IMG/VR virus record: IMGVR_UViG_3300025141_000475 | Location: 1-31,177 of that record | Reading direction: 5' to 3' (one strand) | Length of the DNA: 31,177 nucleotides | Source: a virus | Shown here: positions 25,076 through 31,177 of the stretch, piece by piece | Layout of the letters: each line of letters begins with the position of its first letter | How positions within the stretch are numbered: the stretch's first letter is position 1 | Notes under the pieces: generated by a model | The model's database searches: none | The model's input: the letters and a program-made list of their open reading frames with translations, nothing else | Told to the model about the DNA's origin: nothing | Position numbers and translations under genes: made by a program

Positions 25076-25426
25076 TTATATATACCTTGACTCGTCAAAG
25101 TCAATATTCAGTATCTTTTCTATAGCCCATATAGTATAAGTACAGGTTAACTCGTCCCCTAATTTTAAATCTTTTAAAGTTATCAACTCTCGTATTTCAA
25201 CTGTATCTAAGTATCTTTTTCCTATATAACAGTTAGGTGTATCTGAGTGGTTGTAGAATCCCCCAAGAGGGGTTCTAATCCAACCATTCTCAAATTCTTT
25301 CTCACTAGTTTGTACATGAGTTATTCCAAGTATAGTATTTGCCGGAATTTCTTCCACAGCAAATAATCCCACACCCTCTATCTCTGACCTTCCTATGCTA
25401 AGTGTGTCTGGTAAGGGTCTATACAT
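25076..25426 (-). CDS. SET-domain protein
   Basis: This 116-residue protein is a compact SET domain. GVGLFA lies at 18-23, NHSDTPNC at 59-66 and GDELTCTYT at 90-98. These are the SAM-binding and pseudoknot motifs of SET-type protein lysine methyltransferases. No pre-SET or post-SET region is present, as in other short phage and bacterial SET proteins. The substrate is unknown; a host protein, a chromatin protein or a phage protein is possible. The catalytic tyrosine would be Y97. Its start overlaps the preceding gene in the operon. Confidence 0.8.
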   Translation of the reverse strand: MYRPLPDTLSIGRSEIEGVGLFAVEEIPANTILGITHVQTSEKEFENGWIRTPLGGFYNHSDTPNCYIGKRYLDTVEIRELITLKDLKLGDELTCTYTIWAIEKILNIDFDESRYI

Positions 25427-25724
25427 TTCTCTTTCTTTTTATACTATCTATTATTAATCCAACAAAAGTAACACCTACTCCAGCTAGTATTGTTATAATC
25501 CCTGTTTTTAGTATTACATTCATATCTTTTATAAAAGTCAACAAATTATCTACTGCTAAAAATATTCCTATAGCTAATGCTATAAGCATTCCTACTACAG
25601 ATACTAAACATCCGAACTTGGTAATAGCAGATACTTCAGGTTTTGGTTTTTTGTTATCCCCTGAATCTGGTGGTATTTTATATTGGGATTTGGCGTAAGC
25701 CCCCCAATCTTTATATGGTTTCAT
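25419..25724 (-). CDS. Two-span membrane protein, 101 aa
   Basis: A soluble Pro/Lys-rich N-terminus (SQYKIPPDSGDNKKPKPE) is followed by two membrane helices, about 39-58 (CLVSVVGMLIALAIGIFLAV) and 72-92 (LKTGIITILAGVGVTFVGLI), and a basic tail (DSIKRKRNV). GGGG/GAG purines precede the ATG, which abuts the previous stop. The function is unknown. Confidence 0.65.
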   Translation of the reverse strand: MKPYKDWGAYAKSQYKIPPDSGDNKKPKPEVSAITKFGCLVSVVGMLIALAIGIFLAVDNLLTFIKDMNVILKTGIITILAGVGVTFVGLIIDSIKRKRNV

Positions 25725-25924
25725 TATTTACTCCCCTTTTTAGTTTGTTCTTTTATAGCTTCTGTTAGTCTCTGTAATTGATGAGCTATAGTAAGAGATA
25801 AAGCCATATTTAATTTTTGCTCTGTTCCATATATGTCTAGACCAGTTTCGGAAATCTTACTTCCTATTAAAGTATGATAATTCATTACTAATTCCCACAT
25901 ATTATTCTTTGTATCAAACATCAT
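25724..25924 (-). CDS. Hypothetical protein, 66 aa
   Basis: A helical protein starting MMFDTKNNMWELVMNYHTLI and ending QRLTEAIKEQTKKGSK. It overlaps its upstream neighbour at ATGA and its downstream neighbour by one base. No family is recognised. Confidence 0.6.
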   Translation of the reverse strand: MMFDTKNNMWELVMNYHTLIGSKISETGLDIYGTEQKLNMALSLTIAHQLQRLTEAIKEQTKKGSK

Positions 25925-26259
25925 TTCTTTCTCCTTTTAAAAGGGTTTTTAGTTTTAGGTTTTTCTTCATCAGGAATATTCCATGAACCCCATTCTATGG
26001 GATTAGCTCCTCTAAAAAAAGGTAGAATATTTTTAATATGACCGATAGTACGGTTATCATTTGTTATGTGACACCAGTTTCCCCCATCAACAAACCATTC
26101 TTCATTATCATCTATTGTTATATAGAAAGGTTTCTTTCTGTCTACCAAACCGACAATCCGTCTTTCTACAGTAGCTTGTCTGGATTTAGTAGTAAACCAT
26201 TTTAGTTTAGGTGGTTCGCCATATGCTTCTTTATAAAGAGTTGAAAATCTTTTTACCAT
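25921..26259 (-). CDS. Hypothetical protein, 112 aa
   Basis: First gene of the minus-strand operon. I use ATG 26259, with GGGAG 8 nt upstream; a GTG at 26274 in the same frame overlaps that site. The sequence is beta-rich in the middle (KPFYITIDDNEEWFVDGGNW) and basic at the end (KTKNPFKRRKK). No family is recognised. Confidence 0.6.
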   Translation of the reverse strand: MVKRFSTLYKEAYGEPPKLKWFTTKSRQATVERRIVGLVDRKKPFYITIDDNEEWFVDGGNWCHITNDNRTIGHIKNILPFFRGANPIEWGSWNIPDEEKPKTKNPFKRRKK

Positions 26260-26297
26260 GTAGTTGTCTCCCACAATCTTTTTAATTTTGTAAATCC

Positions 26298-26326
26298 ATT
26301 ATAATTCATTTGGAAATGCCTGTCAA
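26298..26326 (-). promoter_or_regulatory. Main promoter of the minus-strand operon
   Basis: TTGACA (26326-26321), 17-nt spacer, TATAAT (26303-26298). Perfect consensus, divergent from the promoter at 26397. Confidence 0.85.
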
Positions 26327-26346
26327 GAGGGCATCTAGAAATAAGA

Positions 26347-26386
26347 TTAATGAATATCCCCCCCTAAGAAGGGGGATATTCATTAA
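26347..26386. terminator. Strong palindromic hairpin, left twin
   Basis: TTAATGAATATCCCCC pairs with GGGGGATATTCATTAA (16 bp) across a CTAAGAA-type loop. It lies between two divergent promoters, so it is not a simple terminator. Its twin is at 26793. Confidence 0.7.
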
Positions 26387-26396
26387 CTCTGCTCTT

Positions 26397-26425
26397 TTGA
26401 CAAAAAATAAAAATTAAAGTATACT
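26397..26425 (+). promoter_or_regulatory. Promoter of the HAD-like gene
   Basis: TTGACA 26397-26402, 17-nt spacer, TATACT 26420-26425. Confidence 0.8.
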
Positions 26426-26450
26426 TACAAAAAACATCGAGGAGTGCGAT

Positions 26451-26789
26451 ATGAAAAAAATTTATGTAGACGTTGACGATACATTAATCCTGTGGGGAAT
26501 AAACTTAAAAGTTAATCTTCCTTTAGTACAAAAATTACATGCCGGTATATTACAGAATGAATATGACGTAACTGTTTGGTCTGGTACTGGTACTAATTGG
26601 GCAAAAGATTGGAGTGAGAGATTATTTCCTGATTATAATCTTCCTTTTGGCAGCAAAGAAGATTTATATAGAAAAGTACATAAAAATACTTTTGCTATTG
26701 ATGATAGAAAACAAGAAGAGAGAACTTATCTTAAACGGTTTAAACAAGTCTTTTTGCCGGAAGAATTTATAAAATCTCCACTTATATAA
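26451..26789 (+). CDS. HAD-like hydrolase
   Basis: This 112-residue protein has DVDDT at residues 7-11 (motif I, nucleophile D7 and acid D9). TVWSGTG at about 44-50 is motif II, and FAIDDRKQE near 84-92 is the motif IV acidic pair. No cap domain is present, so it should act on a large or exposed phosphate such as a nucleic-acid end or protein. GAGGAG precedes the ATG. It is a one-gene unit with its own promoter, between twin hairpins. Confidence 0.75.
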   Translation: MKKIYVDVDDTLILWGINLKVNLPLVQKLHAGILQNEYDVTVWSGTGTNWAKDWSERLFPDYNLPFGSKEDLYRKVHKNTFAIDDRKQEERTYLKRFKQVFLPEEFIKSPLI

Positions 26790-26792
26790 ATA

Positions 26793-26831
26793 TCAATGGA
26801 TATACCCCCTAAGAAGGGGTATATCCATTGA
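26793..26831 (+). terminator. Strong palindromic hairpin, right twin
   Basis: TCAATGGATATACCCC/GGGGTATATCCATTGA, 16 perfect pairs with loop CTAAGAA. No T-run follows. Confidence 0.7.
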
Positions 26832-26855
26832 ATAAGAAAATCTTAATAAATTGTG

Positions 26856-26861
26856 TATAAT
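26856..26861 (+). promoter_or_regulatory. -10 box before the large gene
   Basis: TATAAT with no recognisable -35. It may be weak, activator-dependent or late. Confidence 0.4.
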
Positions 26862-26896
26862 AATATATATATTTCCAACTTCTTTAAAGGAATAGC

Positions 26897-29800
26897 ATGA
26901 CTTCCAAAAATATAAATAATTTAATAAAACATATACTTATAACAAAACAAGAAGATATAAGTATACCGACAGTTAACCAGCAGCAAACTGCTGACAACAC
27001 AATATCAGATTCTTTTTCTGGTGTCCCTAGTAAAACAGAACAAAAGGAACAAGAAAGAGAACAACTTCGTATGCAGTTTCCTTTACAGTTCCGAATGTAT
27101 TTAATAGATAAACAATATCTACCAAGAAAAGAACCTCCAACTAGTCCTTCAGAGTTAGAACCCCCTATTTATCCTATAAAAAGTACTGATGGAGGATTTT
27201 TTATAGATAAACGACAGCTACATAAATTTCATCCAGAACTCTTTGAAGATACACACGCTAAAACAGAAGATGGTGAGATGTCTTTTGGTGGGATAGTAAT
27301 GAATGAACAGGGAATGGTTCTTTTACGAAAACCTAAACCAGACGAAGATGGAAATCCTTTTAATAATCAGGAATGGAGTTTTGCTAAAGGTGGAGCTAAT
27401 GAAGGAGAAGAAGGAAAAGATGCAGCTTTACGAGAAGTATTTGAAGAAACAGGTCTTAAACCTAAGCTAGGTGATGAGATTGCTGGGCATTATCAATCTG
27501 GTTTTGGTAATAATAAATATTTTATAATGCACGTTGACGAAAATACTGAGAAAAAAGATTTTGGAGATGAGACATCTGAGCTAAAATGGGTGACTCCAGA
27601 TGAAGCTTTCGAGTTATTAAGACAGAATACAGATATAAAAGATATAGATGAGGATAGTTTATTTAAAGACGACAATAGAGACCTTACTTCTTCTGAAAGA
27701 GATATGAATGCTCTAGCTATGGCTACTCATCAACACGAGAAAAATACTATAAAGAAAAGAAAACAAGAAGCTTTTGGTAAGATAGGTTCAACGTCACGTC
27801 AATCTTTTAAAGATAAAGTTAACCGTGTAAAAGAACAAATGGGTAATATTGCTAAAGACTATGCTGAACATAGAACATTTCCTAAGAATTGGGATTCTCA
27901 ACCAGAATATATAGAGTTTGCTCGTTTATTAGTAAAAAATATACAGATGTCTATTAATCCTGACAAAAATGATTTCTTTGATGCAGAGATTAAAAATCTA
28001 CTAGGTACACTGTTTGAAGAAATAGATAAGAAAAATGGTGTTAAATTCATAAGTTCTTTGGATAATCAAGACGTGAGTTATACTGATGACAGTATAAGCA
28101 AGGGGATAAATAGATATATTAGTGGTACTAGACATGCTAAAGATTCCTTTGTCCCAAGTTTATCAGGACTACATTGGGCATTTACTAGAGGTATGTCTGA
28201 GAGACATGCAGGTTTACCTCCTGACGATGATAGTGGATGGATGAATGCTGGAGGAGAACCTTTTGCAGGGAGTAGTGTTAATAATGGTTTAGCACAGATT
28301 TTAATGCCTAATTTAATGGCTGATGTCGTAGCTGACTTCCAAGGAAGACCTAATAATTATATGTATGGTTATTTTCTTTCCGAGGAGATTAATACAAGAG
28401 GTGATTTAACTCACAGAACAGATTCACAACGACAAGAGCTTATAGAGGCTTATGAAAAGTATGACGATAATTTGACGGACGGTAAAGGAACTTTTTCATG
28501 GGGAGAGTCTTATAATTTTGCCGATGGTAATACACTTTCTAATAAATATTTAGATGGTGATGGTAATGTCCAAACACGAGATGTAGATTCTTGGGACTTT
28601 GTATACCATAGAGCTGCTGCAAATCAGAGAGTTAGAGATAAAATTAAATTGGGAGTAGACCCTACCAGTAGACCAGATACGAATATTGCTGATTATGGAG
28701 AAATTAGAGAAAAAGAATATCACCCTCGTCTTAAACATTTAAAACATCAGAACGCCTTTTTAGGACAATTAGGTGAATCTTACAGAAAGTCTGGAGATAC
28801 TGAGACTAGACAACAGGCTTTAGAAGAGTATCTTAGTTCTAAACATGGTGACGGTAAAGCCCATTTTGATTCTTTAGATGAATCTGAACAGAATATAGCA
28901 TTCGGTAGAGCTATGATGAGAGATTATTATCAAAATTTACGCAATATAAATGGGGATATATGGGACGTAGCTTTTCCAAATGATAGTTATATAGGTGTCT
29001 GGCGTAAATTTAGTGGCGCAAGAGAGGTTGTAGGAGACTATGGATTAGATGGAGCTTCTATACAGGCCTATACAGGTAAAAGAAGAATGGGAGCTGACGA
29101 AACTGAAGATGATAAGGGAATGATTCAAAATTTTTTGGGCTGGGACGAGGGATTGAGTGAAGATGGGGAAGGTTTTTCCGTCCATGCTCATTCTTCTACA
29201 ATTACTGGTGGTGCAATATCTCCTATACAACTGAAGGACAATGGTGCTGGTTGGGGGCAGGATAAATATGCAATGCTTTCAAAAGTTAATAAAAATGATT
29301 TAATGATGTTCGCTGCTTTATTTAAAGGAGTCGATATACATGACAAGGAAAGAGAAACTATATTTTTAAATAATGCTACAGAAGTTTCTAAATTATATCT
29401 TCATGCAGATATTACCAGCGACACTCCTGATAGGTATTATAAAAAGGGGAGTTCCAATTGGGTAGATAACCTTTTCCCTATGGGACAATATCCTACAGCA
29501 AGTGAAAGCACTAGAGAAGCTGTTAAAAATAAGGCACTTAAAGGATATACTACTGATTGGGAGAATCATACAAATAAGGTGGCGAGAAAAAATGCTTTGG
29601 GAGATATACAACAAGGTATTACTGAGTCTAAAACAGATTTTTCTGAGGTTTTAGTACCTATGACTAATAAAGATAATACTTTAATAAATAGTGAAAATGG
29701 GGGTAAGTTAGGTTCTAATAAAGGTGGAGGTATGAAGGACAAAGAAGGAAATCATTTTTATGTTAAAACTGAAGATGAAAATAGGAATATCGCAGAAGTG

Positions 29801-30688
29801 ATATCTAATAATATTTACAAGTTGGCTGGAATTAATGTTCCTGAAACAGACCTAATTAATTATTCAGGAGGAAAAGCAACACGTTCTAAATGGTTGCCTG
29901 ATACTATAACAGAGCCATCTAGTTCAACTACTCCAGAGAAATTTTTAAATAATCCAGATATTAAAAAAGGAATATTCATAGATATGATTTTAGCTAATCA
30001 TGATGTAACTGGAACAATGCATGATAATTTAGTTGAATCTGACGGTAAGATGTATAGATTAGACCAAGGAGGAACTCTACAGTATAGAGCCAAAAGCCCA
30101 GCCCCAAAAATTGGGTGGTATGATTGGGCTGGTGATTATATATATGAGCTTGGTACTATGATGGATGATGAGCAACAAGAGAAGATTTATGGAGACCAGA
30201 CTTCTGAAAAACATAGAAAAGCTATAGGAAATGCTTCTAATCTATATAAACAGATGACTGATGCAGATTATAAGTCAGCAGCTGATACTGTTTTGAATCT
30301 AACGAATTCTAAGTTAGATTCTATAGTAGATGAGTCTGCTTTAGAGTCTCCTGAACAAAAACGAGAGTTAAAAGATACCTTAAAACGAAGAAGGGATTCA
30401 GTTCTTAAATGGATAGTTGACAATAAACCAGATGCTGTAGACCAGACTTCTCTAAAATCTTTACAAAGTAAGTATAATATATTGAAAACAGAATTGCTTA
30501 AGTCTGTAAAAGAAGAAAAGGATTTTTTGCATATTTATATTAATCCTAAAGAGATTGAATATACTAGAGGTAGAAATCACGGAAAAATTAGGCATCATAA
30601 AAAAATGGATGAGTTATATAAAGAAGGAATTGAAGAGTCAGCAGAAGGTATGCGAAAAAATTTGTTTGAGAAAGGAGACAAAAAATGA
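26897..30688 (+). CDS. Nudix + ADP-ribosyltransferase-like + kinase-like protein, 1263 aa
   Basis: Residues about 127-255 are a Nudix domain. The box at 165-187 fits GX5EX7REUXEEXGU exactly, with R179, E180, E183 and E184. Residues about 695-840 fit an R-S-E ADP-ribosyltransferase: R703 in VWRKFSG, HSSTI at 765-769, and E818-x-E820 in KERETIFL. Residues about 915-1090 look like a HipA/PI-kinase-type fold: K957 in FYVKTED, E967, NHDVTGTMHDN (1034-1044) and RLDQGGTLQYRA (1054-1065). The regions between are unassigned, and the C-terminus is basic. AAAGGA precedes the ATG. It resembles a multi-enzyme effector; packaging in the virion, as for T4 Alt, is a hypothesis. Confidence 0.7.
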   Translation: MTSKNINNLIKHILITKQEDISIPTVNQQQTADNTISDSFSGVPSKTEQKEQEREQLRMQFPLQFRMYLIDKQYLPRKEPPTSPSELEPPIYPIKSTDGGFFIDKRQLHKFHPELFEDTHAKTEDGEMSFGGIVMNEQGMVLLRKPKPDEDGNPFNNQEWSFAKGGANEGEEGKDAALREVFEETGLKPKLGDEIAGHYQSGFGNNKYFIMHVDENTEKKDFGDETSELKWVTPDEAFELLRQNTDIKDIDEDSLFKDDNRDLTSSERDMNALAMATHQHEKNTIKKRKQEAFGKIGSTSRQSFKDKVNRVKEQMGNIAKDYAEHRTFPKNWDSQPEYIEFARLLVKNIQMSINPDKNDFFDAEIKNLLGTLFEEIDKKNGVKFISSLDNQDVSYTDDSISKGINRYISGTRHAKDSFVPSLSGLHWAFTRGMSERHAGLPPDDDSGWMNAGGEPFAGSSVNNGLAQILMPNLMADVVADFQGRPNNYMYGYFLSEEINTRGDLTHRTDSQRQELIEAYEKYDDNLTDGKGTFSWGESYNFADGNTLSNKYLDGDGNVQTRDVDSWDFVYHRAAANQRVRDKIKLGVDPTSRPDTNIADYGEIREKEYHPRLKHLKHQNAFLGQLGESYRKSGDTETRQQALEEYLSSKHGDGKAHFDSLDESEQNIAFGRAMMRDYYQNLRNINGDIWDVAFPNDSYIGVWRKFSGAREVVGDYGLDGASIQAYTGKRRMGADETEDDKGMIQNFLGWDEGLSEDGEGFSVHAHSSTITGGAISPIQLKDNGAGWGQDKYAMLSKVNKNDLMMFAALFKGVDIHDKERETIFLNNATEVSKLYLHADITSDTPDRYYKKGSSNWVDNLFPMGQYPTASESTREAVKNKALKGYTTDWENHTNKVARKNALGDIQQGITESKTDFSEVLVPMTNKDNTLINSENGGKLGSNKGGGMKDKEGNHFYVKTEDENRNIAEVISNNIYKLAGINVPETDLINYSGGKATRSKWLPDTITEPSSSTTPEKFLNNPDIKKGIFIDMILANHDVTGTMHDNLVESDGKMYRLDQGGTLQYRAKSPAPKIGWYDWAGDYIYELGTMMDDEQQEKIYGDQTSEKHRKAIGNASNLYKQMTDADYKSAADTVLNLTNSKLDSIVDESALESPEQKRELKDTLKRRRDSVLKWIVDNKPDAVDQTSLKSLQSKYNILKTELLKSVKEEKDFLHIYINPKEIEYTRGRNHGKIRHHKKMDELYKEGIEESAEGMRKNLFEKGDKK

Positions 30689-31177
30689 ATGGGTGGAAAA
30701 AATTTCTTTTAACTTTTACTAGGAAGACTATTGGGTCTATAGCTTTGACAACAGGTTTAATTGGAGTACCAATTTCCATTCTGTATTTGTTACTTATAAA
30801 TCCTGTATCTCTACTCTCCCCAATATTTCCTATAGTGGGTAGTCCTTTTAGATTAGAATTTTATATATCACAATCAATGGTTCAAAATTCTTTAGCTATA
30901 TTTGCTTCCCAAGCAATACTTACTACAAGTATTTCATCTGTGTTATTACTGATGGGAGTAGGTTTGCTTGCACCAGAACTATGGAAAGGACTTAAAGCAT
31001 TTGGAAGATGCGTAAAAGCTTCTCCAATGGCTATTGTACGGTCACCCATGAATACTTATAACAAAGTTACAGTATGGCGTAATTGGGTATTAGCTAAAGT
31101 AACTTATTTAAATGAAGAATCAGCTAAATGGAAGATGACGTTCAATATTATGAAAGCTCCATATTCTTTCTTGAGAA
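30685..31177 (+). CDS. Membrane protein (partial at window end)
   Basis: The ATG overlaps the stop of the large gene (ATGA) and has AAAGGAG 8 nt upstream, so the two are coupled. The 164 visible residues start MNGWKKFLLTFTRKTIGSIA. They have at least two membrane helices, about 16-39 (SIALTTGLIGVPISILYLLL) and 75-98 (AILTTSISSVLLLMGVGLLA). A basic segment rich in Trp follows (VWRNWVLAK). It could anchor or deliver the upstream enzyme. No family is recognised. Confidence 0.6.
   Translation, partial: MNGWKKFLLTFTRKTIGSIALTTGLIGVPISILYLLLINPVSLLSPIFPIVGSPFRLEFYISQSMVQNSLAIFASQAILTTSISSVLLLMGVGLLAPELWKGLKAFGRCVKASPMAIVRSPMNTYNKVTVWRNWVLAKVTYLNEESAKWKMTFNIMKAPYSFLR

Noticed and set aside
1-31177. 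tRNA genes, integrase or transposase
   Set aside because: No T-arm plus acceptor pairing, no recombinase motif and no insertion-sequence ends were found by eye.
1-31177. Recoded stop codon (UGA or UAG)
   Set aside because: TAA, TAG and TGA all end genes at sensible positions close to the next starts, so the standard bacterial code fits.

Overview
The window looks like part of a tailed-phage (Caudoviricetes) genome. It is AT-rich, packed with small overlapping genes, and has a PBSX XkdF-like prohead protease at the left end. Other proteins recognisable as phage families include DUF932/TIGR03299, Gp88, Mom-like DNA modification proteins and an SH3-fold protein. There is no tRNA, rRNA, integrase or CRISPR array. 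Promoters are TTGACA-17-TATAAT and most starts carry AAGGAG, so the host polymerase and ribosome are of the common sigma-A/Shine-Dalgarno type. A Bacillota-like host is possible but not proven. TAA, TAG and TGA all act as stops.

Layout. (1) 1-4.5 kb, plus strand: the end of an upstream gene, the prohead protease with a strong programmed -1 frameshift signal (T_TTT_TTA plus stem-loop), tiny membrane and cysteine-rich proteins, a zinc metallopeptidase and unknown proteins. (2) 4.5-7.8 kb, plus: two tandem Mom-like genes behind a leader with a poor ribosome site, then small zinc-ribbon proteins, one resembling phage Mu Com. (3) 7.8-8.7 kb: about 890 nt with no gene but its own promoter, its own terminator and many long helices. 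I read it as a giant structured RNA of the GOLLD/ROOL kind. (4) 8.7-14.3 kb, plus: promoter-led operons of small early-type genes, including the SH3-fold protein, DUF932 and a coiled-coil tail-anchored protein. (5) 14.3-21.6 kb: an array of one-gene cassettes in both orientations. Each is bordered by copies of a directional ~23-bp repeat, usually has its own promoter and hairpin, and is interspersed with a second palindrome (TGATATATCA) and GGAAGG minisatellites. (6) 21.3-26.3 kb, minus strand: an operon fired from 26.3 kb encoding membrane proteins, a SET-domain protein, a zinc-ribbon/HTH regulator and conserved phage proteins, followed by a LuxR-like HTH protein. (7) 26.4-31.2 kb, plus: an HAD-like phosphatase between twin hairpins, then a 1263-residue protein with a textbook Nudix box, a probable ADP-ribosyltransferase triad and a HipA/PI-kinase-like region, followed by a membrane protein cut by the window end.

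How it may fit together. The left end belongs to head assembly. The Mom/Com-like and small-protein blocks look like host-takeover and genome-protection genes. The cassette array looks like a region where single genes are swapped or flipped between shared border repeats. The large multi-enzyme protein is a candidate injected or host-modifying effector, by analogy with T4 Alt. Functions given for unknown small genes are limited to what their sequence shows.
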